Shown one piece after another: positions 10,467-21,057 of a stretch of 64,000 nucleotides of DNA (its first letter is position 1; every line of letters starts with the position of its first letter). The notes beneath the pieces are model-generated. The model was given only the letters and a program-made list of their open reading frames with translations, searched no databases and had not been told where the DNA came from. Both the position numbers and the translations under genes were made by a program. Origin of the DNA: Haematococcus lacustris (Eukaryota; Chlorophyta; Chlorophyceae; Chlamydomonadales; Haematococcaceae); assembly GCA_030144725.1 (NCBI GenBank), contig JASKMD010000005.1:5629212-5693211 (forward strand), written 5' to 3'.

Positions 10467-11405
10467 CTAGCGGCGGTCCCCCTTCCGTGGGCCGCTGCTG
10501 ACGTTTGGGCGGGGAGGGCGGATGGGGCAGTCCTTCATGGTGTGCCCCGCCTTGCGGCAGTAGAAGCACGCCTTGCTGTCCCGCAGAGCCGCACGCTGAG
10601 CATCAGAGAGACGAGTACCACGGCTGCGGCTTGGGCTGGTGTGGAGCATGGCGTCCAGCTCCATGGGCACCGCGGCAGTCTCAGGGCGGGGAGGGCGGGG
10701 AGGGCGGGGAGTGGAGGGAGGGCGATAGGAGGAGCGGGAGGCTGAGGTGGAATAGGAAATGGCGTCCACCCGATCCGCGATGGTGGAGGCTTCGGAGAAG
10801 GAGGTTGGCTCGCGCAGCTCCAGCTCACGCCGCACTGAGGGCTTGAGGCCCCGGATGAACCGGTAGAGTTGTTCGGCGGGCGAGAGGTCCGTGACCTCCA
10901 GGCAGAGCGCTGTGAACTCGCCAAGGTACCGCCGCATGGAGCTCGTTTGGGTGAGAGCTGCCAAGCGGTCCCTTGCATGGCGCAGCCGGTTGACAGGCGC
11001 GAACTGCCGCTCGAACGCAGCGACAAGCACGTCCAGGAGGTGAAAGAGCTGACGCTGCTGCGGTACCACAGGAGAGCATGGCCGGAGAGGAGGGTGGCGA
11101 CGTAGACAATCCGTTGGGCGTCCGTCAGCTCGGAGATTGTGACAAAAGAGATCCACTGCGAATAGCCAAGCCGCCCCGTCCGTGGTACGGCTTCCAGAGA
11201 AAGTGGCGGGTGGCTTGGCACGGGGCATACGCTGCTGTGGGGCAGGAGCGGGAGTAAGAGGAGGAGCAGGAGCAGGAGCAGGCGCGGGCGCCGCTGGAGT
11301 GGTTTGCTGCAGGGACAGTTGCGCGAGCTGCTGTTCCAGCCGCTGGATTGTGGCCTGCTGCTCCGAAAAGACGCGTTGCATCCGAGCGATCTCTTCCGCG
11401 TTCAT
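10467..11405 (-). pseudogene. Ty3/gypsy-like gag with zinc knuckle, double frameshift
   Basis: A 312-codon open frame begins at an ATG with a coiled-coil-like stretch (about residues 8-35) and ends in a CCHC zinc knuckle, CFYCRKAGHTMKDC (about residues 278-291). The middle matches the retrotransposon gag fold (LAALTQTSSMRRYLGEFTAL, LSPAEQLYRFIRGLKP). Between about 11140 and 11040 the recognisable gag residues (LTDAQRIVYVATLLSGHAL, LWYRS) lie in another frame. Before and after that block they are in the main frame. Two compensating indels therefore scramble about 35 residues without stopping translation. The protease frame lies just downstream. No LTR pair was found. Confidence 0.75.
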
Positions 11406-11900
11406 GGCGGCGCGGGATTAGCGGTGAGAATGCGGAGTGGGAGAGAGGAACGGTGGAGTGGGAAAGACGAGGGAAGAGCACTGCGGTTCCCGAGAGAGAA
11501 GGCACCAATGTAACGTGGGCAGTCAAGTCGATGTGGGAGTCAGGTCGAGTTGATGTTGTATTCACAGTCACGTTGTTGAAGTACTGCATCACAGGGTTGA
11601 TCCTCAGTCACGTTGCTGAAAGGCCATGAGAGCTCAGGCAAACAAAATTTGTTAAACATTGAACACAACATGCTTGACTGTGGGTAATCTCACTCAGCTA
11701 TTCCAAACAAGTTGACCTCGGTCGCACCCTTGATGACAGACCCCACATCAATGGCACGTTCCCCCTAGACTACCATTAAAAATATCAGCTTAGTGCTTTA
11801 TAAGGCTGCCGCTGCTTACACCCCGCTAATGTGAATGAAATTTTGATGATGAGGCAGCGTAGCAGGGCCTTTGCAATCAAAAACCCATGAGAGCTCAGGC
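11406..11900. other. Retroelement leader and a 245-base insertion
   Basis: Just upstream of gag, the minus strand reads TTACA followed one base later by TGGTGCC (about 11512-11502), which could be an LTR end and primer-binding site, but no second LTR was identified. Farther up, CCATGAGAGCTCAGGC occurs at about 11625 and again at about 11885. It brackets 245 bases of AT-richer DNA as if it were a 16-base target-site duplication. Confidence 0.35.
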
Positions 11901-11926
11901 CTGGGGGGTGTGGGCAGTCATGTGTG

Positions 11927-14900
11927 CTACCCCTGCAGCGGCCACACCTCCAGCCCCTCATACTTCATGTCGCTGCTGATCAGAGTCTCAGGCAGTAGCA
12001 CCTGTGCGCACATCACACACCAAACACAACATCCACAGCTGCCACGGTGTGTCTGCAGCTGGCACATGCTCGCGCAAGCTGAAGGAGAAGGTACTAGAAC
12101 GTTTGGTAAGGGGGTGAGGTGCGGGCACAAGGCCAAATGTTAGGGTAGGCGTACCCCCTTCAACATTCTCCTCCGCCCCTTCCCTCCCCCCACCTTCCTG
12201 TGCCATCCCTCGCCAACTTCACCTGCCCATCAAGGTCCAGCACCGTGAGGTAGGAGCAGCAGGGGCCGCCAGCCCACGGTTCTTCTGTCTGTACACCGCA
12301 GCCCAGCACCACACCAGCATGCATGCCCAGCCTGCACCCAACTCGTAGTTTGGTTGCTACAAGTCAGAATCAACAATAGAATACGGCCATATCGGGGCGT
12401 GGCACGGCAGGGCACGGCCCAGCCTTGCACGACCCTAGTTTGATGATGGTGATGGTCAACTTCTGCGGGCATGCTGCACTGCTGTTTGCGTCGCGCTGCC
12501 CCAGTTTGCGTCGCGCTGCCCCAGTTTGCGTCGCGCTTTACGGTGATGGTGTGGCTGGTAAACCTTCGGGACACCTTACCTTCAGCGCCACAATGTGCTG
12601 GTCCTGAGTACGCGGCAAGAAGCGCATCGCCGAGTAGCCCCGCCGAGGATCAGTTGCTCCGCGTACCTGCGCCGCAATTGCAGGCGTCGCAGCACAAACA
12701 GCGCGGAACAAGTTGTCGAGAGCGGTGGACATTGTGATCGCGACCATAAGGGCAATGGCGCACAGCATGCGCCTGGAGATTCTGTTGCATCGCCCCTGTA
12801 CCGCCCGCTTGTACTCGTGCTGCCAGGCGCTCACCTCCACTATCCGCACGTCGCCGCCTGCTCGAGAGCAGCTGAGTAGCAGCTGGGCACCGCGTGACTC
12901 ATCCAGCCTCCTGTCCTGCTCATCGCAGTTGCAGGGACAAGGCGTCAGGGGCGAAGCAGGGCGGGGCGGCCACTGCCATTCCGGCCTGCATCGTCGTGAA
13001 CAGCTCAATAGAGCGGCGTACGTGAGGTGCAGTGTGGCAATCAGTGCGGCTGTCTGCGATGTTGTAAAGCTCGCCTGCTTACCCAGGCCTCGTTTAGGGA
13101 CACCCGGCGAGGCAGAAAGAAATATCTTTCATGACGCTCACTCCATGTGCAAGCCTCATGTGTGACATAGCCAGGAGGAGTGGCCCCCAGGGCAGTTGCC
13201 AAGCGCCGATACATTGGGGCCCTGCAGGATCAATGATTGCCGCCACAGCTGTCGTGCACTGGCAGAGGGGAGCCCTTGTTGCATGTTCAAGAGCAGGCTG
13301 AGGCTTTGGTTCAACGTCAGTGGAAGGGGTCAGGGGTCAGGGGTCAGGGTCTTCACTGTCCGTCACACCCACCAATCCTCCCAGGTAGTGTGACCAGAGC
13401 TCAGATTCACACGCGCCACAAGCTGCAGGGGTGAGGGTAATGGCAGGGGGCCAGGCTGGGCAGCTGAGGTCCCCTGTGGCCCTACCTCATAGCCTGCAGC
13501 CAGGAGGGGCAGCCGGGCCCAAGGGGATGGACATGGCAGCCGCAGCAGTACACTGGGTGAAGAAGCATGGCGATGGTGATGGGAAGCCCAAGGGAGGCCC
13601 CCTTGCTCCGCCCCCTCTCTGCACCTTGGTACCTGCACCAGCGCCCAAACCCTGCACAGAGCCTGTCGCGGTGTTTACCTTGGCTGCCCACCAGCAGGTC
13701 GCCCCTCATCCAGGTGCACCTGCAGTGAGGTGGGTGGGGCAGGGCAGGGCGTGTGGGCTGGGCGAGTGGGCCAAGGCGGGGAGGAAGGGAAAGGGAAGGG
13801 GAAGGGAAGGGTGGGTGGGCATCATCCCGCCCCGTCGTGCGGTGAAGTGGCTCAGTTGGTTAAGGGTGATTCCTACAACTGAGAGGTCGTGGGTTCGACT
13901 CCACTACGGCGAAAAAGTAACTCTGGTGGGATAGTGTCGGCGCCCCATGCCGGAGTCCTCCCTTAATGCACGCTGGTGTTAAACCGGAGTAGTCTTTCTT
14001 TTTTGGGTGGGCATCACTTGTGTGGCGTCAGGCATCAGGGTCTGTGCGACCAGGTGAGTGACACTCAGGAGTGCTGGCCCAGGCAAACCCAGACCCACCC
14101 TCAGCACTCTCGCAATGTGAAACCAACAGCAGGTCACCCACAGCCACCACAGCAGGCGTATCATTCACCTCCTTCCAACCCGACGCAGACCGCGAGACCC
14201 CTCACCTGAGCATCCACCCTGACAGCCCCGCACCCTGCTCCTGAAGCCGGTGTGTCCCTTCGCCCTTGGCCTTCTCCAAGCCCTGGCCCCATCCCGTCCC
14301 ACCCCTCCCCGCCCTGCCGCCCTCCTCCCAGGACCACTGAGGGCCCAGGCAGTACCCAGCACCTGGATGCAGCCCTGAGGCCACGCACCACTCAGCCTTG
14401 AAGCCTGCTGCCCCAGCGCCTGCTGCATTGGCCAGCACCCAGCGCGGCACCAGCTTAGCTGACCCACACCCCAGCCTGCAGGCCACACAAGGTATACGCG
14501 CATTGCACAGCACTTGCATGGGGGCCATGGCAGGGGAGACACCATCAGGCTGCCCTGGCCCACTACCCTTCCTGCTACCATCACTCCTGCTGCTGCTGCT
14601 GCTGCTGCCGCCGCTGCTGCTGCTTCTGCTGCCGTTGCTCCTGCTTCTGCTGGTGCTGCTGGTGGCAGGGTCAGGTCATGGCGCACCTAGCTGTTGCGCC
14701 GACACCGTCCAGCTCTGGCAGGACCTCAAACACTAGTCCCTGCAGCCAGGCAAGGGCTGGAGTGAAGGTGGAGGTGTGGCAACTTGGAGACCGACGCACG
14801 CCTGACCCTGGCAGCCAGGGAGAGGAAGGTGACATGGGCTATGGTTGAGGGCGGAACCAACACCTAATCATCGCCCCTGTTCTGGTTGCTACTGCTGGCT

Positions 14901-15480
14901 CAGCTCGAGTGGATCTATCAGGCACTGTAGTAGTGGTGCTCCTGGGTGTGGTGTAGTGGTGTTTAATGCATGCAAGCATGCAAGCAAGCGTTGGGGCAGC
15001 AGCACGTGCAATATTCCACAGTGATGGTGGATGTGTATGGGGTGCTGGTCGTGTTGTGGTTGCTCTGGTTGTGTGGCACATGTGCCAGGGCTAAGATCAA
15101 AGCAGCGTGGTGATGGTGGTGGTGGTGGCAGTGGTAGTGGTGGTGGCAGTGGTGGTGGTAGCAATGGTGGTAAAGGTGGCAGTGGCAGTGGTGGTGATGG
15201 TGGTGGCAGTGGTAGTGGTGGTGGTGGCAGTGGTGGCAGTGGTGGTGGTGGCAGTGGTGGTGGCAGTGGTGGTGCTCACAGGGGGAGGCGGTTGCACTGA
15301 CTGTGTGGTCATCCACAGTCAGCAGCCGGCCACCATCAGGGGTCAGCAGTAGGTCTGACAGCTCGCCCCCTCGACCCCCAAACCCGTACCTGCTCCACAT
15401 GGCCACAGCGGCAGCGGCAGCAGCAGCAGCAGCGGCAATGGTGGCAGCGGCGGCAGCAGCAGCAGCAGCGGCAATGGTAG
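11927..15480 (-). CDS. CANT1: Soluble calcium-activated nucleotidase (apyrase), CANT1 family
   Basis: This gene should hydrolyse nucleoside di- and triphosphates with calcium in the secretory pathway or outside the cell. Exons on the minus strand, in coding order, are about 15480-15302 (GRGGELSDLLLTPDGG, TVDDHT), 14739-14687 (GLVFEVLPELDG), 14475-14389 (KLVPRWVL, GFKAEW), 13719-13679 (MRGDLLVGSQ), 13422-13373 (HTTWEDW), 13221-13104 (PPGYVTHEACTWSERHERYF, FLPRR), about 12930-12835 (GAQLLLSCSRAGGD), 12666-12580 (PRTQDQHIVALK), 12288-12223 (SYLTVLDLDG) and 12001-11927 (LLPETLISSDMKYEGLEV). Nearly all junctions keep phase. The order and motifs match CANT1 proteins almost end to end. The exon following VGSQ (family KEW region) and the N-terminal signal region were not found. 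The first recognised exon follows a poly-alanine (GCN)n stretch. Introns carry a SINE (13.8 kb) and a 20-base triplication (12484-12541). Confidence 0.85.
13813..14016 (+). mobile_element. tRNA-derived SINE with LINE-like 3' tail
   Basis: The body 13825-14004 is flanked by a perfect 12-base target-site duplication, GGGTGGGCATCA (13813-13824 and 14005-14016). The head contains an exact pol III A box, TGGCTCAGTTGG, and B box, GGTTCGACTCC, 32 bases apart as in tRNA genes. The T stem is shifted by one base, so it is not a working tRNA. The tail (about 13930-14004) matches the 3' end of the non-LTR retrotransposon at 59.8 kb, including a hairpin before AGTAGTCTT, and ends in a T-rich run. It sits antisense in an intron of the nucleotidase gene. 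Confidence 0.85.
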
Positions 15481-15749
15481 CAGCGGCACCGGAGGGACAG
15501 TGGGCCGGAGCAGAGAGCTCTCCATGCGCCAAAGTACCCACCAACCCAAAGGGCAAGGGCAAGGGCAAGGGCAGGGGTCCTGGGTGCTAGCCTGCCCCCC
15601 ACCCTTCATCCCTTGTCCCGAACCTCCGCTGTTGGGCCAGGACCCCGAATCCTAGCAGCTTTTGGCGGCAGCCTGGCATTGTGACCGTAGCAGCTGCGGC
15701 AGAGTAGTGCCACAACACAATCTGCACACTTCATCAACTTAGGTGGACA

Positions 15750-16700
15750 AGCCTTGCATAGGGTGTGCAGTCAGCTAGGCCTGACCAATGCCACTGGGTG
15801 AGCCTCTGTAGCCGAGGAAGCCACCCGCATGCATTGGAACAGGATCTTCAAGACAGACAAGCTAGTCAGCAAAGGGGTCAGTGTTTGCTGGGCAAACTTC
15901 CACTGATGGGGTCAGTAATCAGCGCAGCCTCAGGGGTGTGGGATAAGATTGGCACACTGGACAGCTTATATGCTGACTCAGCAGTGGCAGCAGCACCTGG
16001 CAGCAGCCAGCCCAGCAGGCACCCTCCCTGGTGGCCATCCAGCGGCATGTGGACCTCACCCTGGCCACCTGGGATGCAGTGTGGGAGGAGTACCTGCAGA
16101 AAGGTGGATGTGCCAATGGCAAGTGGGGAGGGGCAGGGCCAGAGGCTGACGCATGCCCCCCATGTGACCTGCTGCGTGCCATGCCACCAGTCCTTCCCAG
16201 GATGTCATGCACATTGGTCGTCTTGTGTGCCATGCAACTGGAGGAGAAGGCATGCAAGCAGCTGGCATTGGCACGCGGGCTAGGTGGGAGACCAATGCCG
16301 TGCTGCAGGCCTGCCACAAGAGGGTGGAGAGGCCTAACAGTGGCAAGCCAACAGGCAGGCTGTCTAGCAAGGTGATAACTTGTCGACTGTGGATGAGTTC
16401 CGCACCAGCCGGGTCAGCACAGATGGGAACAGCCCCCAGCCATGTGAGAGGCAGCCGAGCCGCAGCAAGCCATCCAAGCCTGTAGGCTGGAGTAAGGTGC
16501 CAGAGCGGGGCCTCATGTGGTGCCCTGGGGGAACCAGGCCACCCCTGGGGACCTTGGCAGATGGGTGGCTAGGGACTGCAACTCAGCCCTCAACCTCGAG
16601 CGGTCAGGGGTGGCCCCATAGCGCGCAGTGGAGCTGTGCTGGTGGCCACATCAAGCCCTGGCTTGATTGTGCCACGCCAAAATCTATCGGCCCGTGAAGG
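15750..16700 (+). pseudogene. Fanzor/TnpB-like nuclease remnant
   Basis: Pieces of a Fanzor (eukaryotic TnpB, OMEGA nuclease) C-terminal half lie in order but in different frames: HVDLTLATWDAVWEEYL (about 16045), ETNAVLQACHKRVERP (about 16290), VDEFRTSRV (about 16389) and GRWVARDCNSALNLERSG (about 16555-16610), followed by a stop and VELCWWPHQ. TnpB/Fanzor proteins end with a TS-x-C zinc-ribbon region and a RuvC-III motif of the type DRD-x-NAA-x-N. VDEFRTS and RDCNSALN fit those positions, with A replacing the first D. At least three frameshifts and a stop are present. RuvC-I and RuvC-II were not located. It lies just upstream of, and opposite to, the nucleotidase gene. Confidence 0.6.
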
Positions 16701-17009
16701 GGGGGGGTGGACAGGGAATTAGAGTTTGATCTGGATATTATTCCCCAGTATGCCAGATATCCTAGCCTCCAGCTCCTGTACCTGCAGCCTGAGCCTTGCT
16801 GGACCTGGACTGGTCTGCTTCCAGCACCCTACACCTGCACCCTACACCTGCACCCTACACCTACACCTTCCTCATAGACCCTTCATCCTGGCCTGCTCAA
16901 ACTGCTGCTCTGACTCTAACCTGACTCTGACTCTGCTCTGGCTCTGCTCTGGCTCGTACTCCAAGTTTTACCTGTGCGCAGTTGCCTTGCTGTGATCTGC
17001 TGTCAGGAC
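16701..17009. other. Short intergenic stretch with a 13-base tandem repeat
   Basis: Near 16827-16865 the unit CACCCTACACCTG is repeated about three times. CTGACTCTG-type repeats follow near 16911-16950. No gene is visible. Confidence 0.5.
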
Positions 17010-18660
17010 TCACCCTGTCAGCAGAGGCAAGCCAGGGGGTGGGAGAGCTGGGAGGCATTGCCAGGCGGCAGTGGTGTCGCTCCTGTCTTTCCTGCTGTTG
17101 TTGAGCGCAGTGCAGCTGCTGGTATTCACCACCTGTGGCGCACTTAAGCTGTACGCATAGCTGCTGCCACCATTATGCTGCCGCTGCTGCTGGAGCTGCA
17201 GAGTGGCCAGGTAGGCCATGAATTGGCCTGGGCGCTGTGCGCTGCCACTCCTCTTGTCATTGTCTGACACCATAGCCACCTTCAGGGAAGAAGGCAGCAA
17301 GCAGCAAGAAAGAAATTCGCTGTAAGTCACACAAACGACCTTAGGCTGGGCGTCACTGCACTATTGTGTCAGTGCTTTGTTCCTGGCATACTCCAACAAG
17401 TTCACGCTATGGGATAGCGTTCACGTCCGCTGTTCTATGTTTTACTACTGGCATTCTTCCACTGGTTCCTAATCTAGCGTTGCATCGAGTAAATCTCGCC
17501 ACACCTGGAAAACTTGACCGGGTGCTCCATATTGAGCTGGCACCTGCGGCACCGAGACTGCGCCTAGCAAAAGGCCGCGACGATGCAGTTGCATCGCATG
17601 CAGTGGTGGCTATGTGCTGATACATACCCTGCGGGCCACGACCACAAGATGAAAAACAACACAAAATGACATTGCATTCGCGTCCATGCCAACGAAGCAC
17701 ACTTGCATCTTCCTCGTTCGTGCCAAGGACTAACGCACAATCTACTGTGATGTGTTATGCCAAGTTGCAGATAGAGCCGAGGTTACCATGCGCCAGGCCA
17801 GCCATGTAGGGACTGCATGCCTGGCTGTGACCCCTAGCTGTTGCTGTGTGCTGTGCCTGATCCTCGCAGACATCATCAGAGTTGTTTGACGGCACCATGG
17901 CCCTGAGTGTTAGTGTGTGGGCTTTTGGCACCACACTGCGGCAAGTCAGTGCGGTGGCAGCATCCAGCACGAGGCTGTAGCCCGGGCATCGCCCCCCATG
18001 CTGCAACTGTTACTTACCTGCTCATAGCTACTCGCCCTGTCAGATTCTGCTGCGGCCGGTGCTACCGCCGCTGCTACTGCTGCAGCTACTGACTGCGCAG
18101 ATGGTGACAGGGCAGGCTCTATATGCTCAGCTGCTGCCCAACCTGGCCTAGAGCAGCGAGGGCAGGATGCCGCCCTTTTCAAAGCGGGATGACCCGAGGG
18201 AAATGACCGTAGGTACCCCGCCTCTGCCCACGAGAGCCAGCACCTGCCCCCGTCATCCCGACCGCCGGCTCGCACAGGCTACCTTCGTCGAATCCGCGCA
18301 GCGCTAGGCAGTCCGGCCAGGTGAAGGAATCAAAGCGCTCGACAACCAAGCGATCTACGCTCATCTCACCGCACACGGTCGCGGCGGTTGCGTTTATCTC
18401 ACTCCCGGTTGCGTGATCAGCGTCCTGCGCGCCAGCAAATAGTGTTGACGGCACGGTATGGCAATGACACCTCCGGCGAGGCACGCTTTGCTGGGCGCCG
18501 CTGGCAGACTGGCATCTCTTCCAATCCGTTTCCAGCGCAACGTGGCCGCAAGCACTGCCAACCTGCGGGCATGCCAGTGAGATCAGTCAGCTGCCAGTGG
18601 CCCTCAGTGGTTAGGCACTGCAGCAGGGTGTCCTTCTCATCATGCTGACATTGGCTCGTA
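17010..18660 (-). CDS. Unrecognised multi-exon gene
   Basis: Exon-like segments on the minus strand have good splice signals. About 18655-18470 (DEKDTLLQCLTTEGHWQLTD, ending AKRASPE before GTGTCA) joins in phase 0 across a short intron to about 18420-18290 (DADHATGSEINATAATVCGE, RLVVERFDSFTWPDC). About 18235-18020 (GYLRSFPSGHPALKRAASC, ending SSYEQ before GTAAGTAA) follows. Further candidates are near 17980-17870 (YSLVLDAATALTCRSVV) and 17290-17030 (SAQRPGQFMAYLATLQ). No domain is recognised; the cysteine pairs in the second and third exons are not diagnostic. The start is unclear. It is oriented like the leucine-rich-repeat gene upstream. Confidence 0.4.
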
Positions 18661-18722
18661 GCTGTGGCTTGCATATGATCAATATCTCAGCCACGCGGCC
18701 CCCACCTACCTCGTATTTCCCC

Positions 18723-20206
18723 CTACCCTACATAACACCATGCATAACAATAGCCATGAAGCCATGCATAGGGCAATCCATGGAGAATGTAGTAAGGCAT
18801 TGCATGGGGCAGCCCTACCATGATGCGGCGCTCACAGCTTTGCGGCTTTCCACTTGCTGCTGCGGCATGCCTCCCCATGCTCCCACTGCCGCCTCCATCG
18901 CTGCTGCTGTCGCCACCCCTACCGCTGCTAGTGCTGCTTCTGTCACCAGCGTTCTGGCAGTGAGTGATGTGGCTATCACTGCAGGGGTTGATGGGATTAG
19001 GAGTGAGGGAGGCAGTGGTGGCTTGGGTACAAGGGAGGCCGCTGGAGGTCCCAACAGGATACACAGCAGAGGGGTGGGTGAGTTCGGGGTTGGTGTTTGC
19101 AGCACCCGGCAGCGCCCTCCAGGCCCAAAGACCCTCAAGGTCTAGCCCCACCAACCGGTCCAGCACCACACAGGTCACCTCCCTGCACGCCCTTGCCAGT
19201 TCGGCCAGATGAGCCGACTGCAGCTGGGGGCAGCTGGAGCGCAAGGTGAGGTGGGTCAGGCGAGACAGCCAGCTGCTGCCGCTGCCGCTGCCGCCTCTGT
19301 CGTACGTGTAGCTGCCACTGGCTTGAGCGGGCTGCACCCCCCATGTGTGGAGGGTGGCTGGGCTCAGGGGCACCTGCTCTAGGGTCAGGCAGCGCAGGTG
19401 GGGCAGGAGGGGCAGCCAGGCAGCCCAGGCAGCGCCACAAGGCCCCAGCCGCACTGCCTGCACTACAAGCTCACGTAACAAGCTTGGGCCACAGCTGCTG
19501 TAGCTGTTGCTGCTGCTGCTGCTGCCGCTGCTGGCCATGCCACCACTACATCCACCCCTGCTCTCCCCGCAGCCACCCTGCCATGGATGCATCTCAGAAG
19601 CAGGGGATGAGGCTGTGCCTGATGCTGACAGCTGCCTGCTGGCTTCCGCCCTGCAGGCCGTGCTTGGCTGCTGCTGTGTGTTTGCAGTGTGCCTTTTGCT
19701 TGCTGACCAGTGCCTGGCAGTGGGGCAGGAGCATGCCATGACGCCTCCCATGCTGCTGACCAGGCCCAGCAGGCCCAGCAGGCTGCTGCTGCTCAGGCTC
19801 CCCAGCTTCAAGTGTCGCAGGGAGCGAAAGAGTGGCAGATGTGACACAGCCTTACACCATGAGGTGTGACCCAGGCTCTGACAAGAGTGACTGGGGTCCG
19901 GGGCTGGCTGAGTTGAGGCACTGGGGCCAGAGCAGGGGCAGGGGCAGGGGTCAGAGAGGTGTGTAGAGGCTGCGTGAGAGGCCGATGGGACACGAGCTGG
20001 GGCCGCCACGGCTGGGGTAGTGGCGATGGGGTTATGGGCATGGGACAGCCATTTAACGCAGCCTGTCAACCCTTGCTGCCATGCGGGCAGGTCTGTGCAA
20101 GCAAGGCAAGGGCACACTCCCAGCTGCTCCTGCCATTGGAAGGGTTGCCACCTCTGTATCCCCTGCTGTTGCTGCTGCTGCTGCTGCTGCTGCAAAGTTT
20201 GGAACC

Positions 20207-20244
<38 letters not shown>

Positions 20245-20669
20245 TGCTGCTGCGCCACACTGCTCATCAGGCCCCAGCCCCCCTCCTGCACCAGGCATCG
20301 AGCCTCCACCTCCCACCCCTCCAGCACCAGGTGACTTAGACGAGGCAGGCTGCCCAACAGCAGCAGGCTGTCCGCCCCCAGCTGCCCGACTGAGCTGGCC
20401 CGCAGGCTGAGTCTGCTGACCTGGCGCATGGAAGCTGACAGGAAGGTGGCTGACAGGGCAGCGGGGGGCCCACAGGCAGTCAAGGTGTGCAGGCAGGGCA
20501 AACCCACTCCCAGAATGCCCCAAAAGCAACCGGCTGCGACGCCCCAGGCAGGGGGAGGGATGACGTCATACCCTGGATGGCACATGGTGCAGGGGTGCAG
20601 GGGCTTGAGTGGGCTGGAGGGGCCACATGCCAACACCCTGCAGTAGAAGAGTAATGGGTGCTGGGTCAC
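18723..20669 (-). CDS. Leucine-rich-repeat protein, C-terminal part
   Basis: A 648-codon frame contains leucine-rich-repeat-like strands: MRQVSRLSLRASSVGQLG and LPRLSHLVLEGWEVEAR (about residues 80-125), LFRSLRHLKLGSLSSS (about 287-302), LPHLRCLTLEQVPLSP, LSRLTHLTLRSSCPQLQ and ACREVTCVVLDRLVGLDLEG in the last third. They are separated by low-complexity linkers, including a polyglutamine run from the CTG repeat at 20168-20250. Spacing is irregular, as in F-box/LRR or AMN1-like algal proteins. The last 100 or so residues are serine/glycine-rich and may be intron read-through. This is probably the same gene as the frame at 21058-22233. Which exons join is not resolved. Confidence 0.55.
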
Positions 20670-21057
20670 ACATAGTCACACATGGTCACACAGTCTCATA
20701 TGGCACTAGAGTGTAGGTTGCGTAAATGGCATAGATGGCATAAGTGAGGGTTGGAGACGGAAGCTGTGTGCCTATTCTCAGCAGGCAGTGGCACCCCAAT
20801 TGCCACACAGAGCTTGGTAAAAACCATTATATGGTTGCTCTCTGATCACTACACAACCACAAAGCTGGCAGGTAACAAGGCAGCAGCAGCAAGCCTCTGA
20901 GTGTGTGTGCATCACACCATCCTATCAGTGTGACTGTGACTATGACTATGACTGTGATTATGACTGTGGGAGGAATGCTGCATGGCTACTTAGTCTGCAT
21001 ACGTAGCTTGCATGGGTCAGCAACATTCAGCTACTTCGTGCGAACCCAGTGAAGGAG

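Noticed and set aside
13840..13915. A tRNA gene
   Set aside because: The A and B boxes are exact, but the T stem is displaced by one base, no proper acceptor stem forms and the sequence continues into a LINE-like tail between target-site duplications. It is a SINE head.
14540..15300. Poly-leucine and poly-valine or glycine/serine-rich proteins
   Set aside because: They are translations of CTG and GGT/AGT trinucleotide repeats in introns of the nucleotidase gene on the opposite strand.
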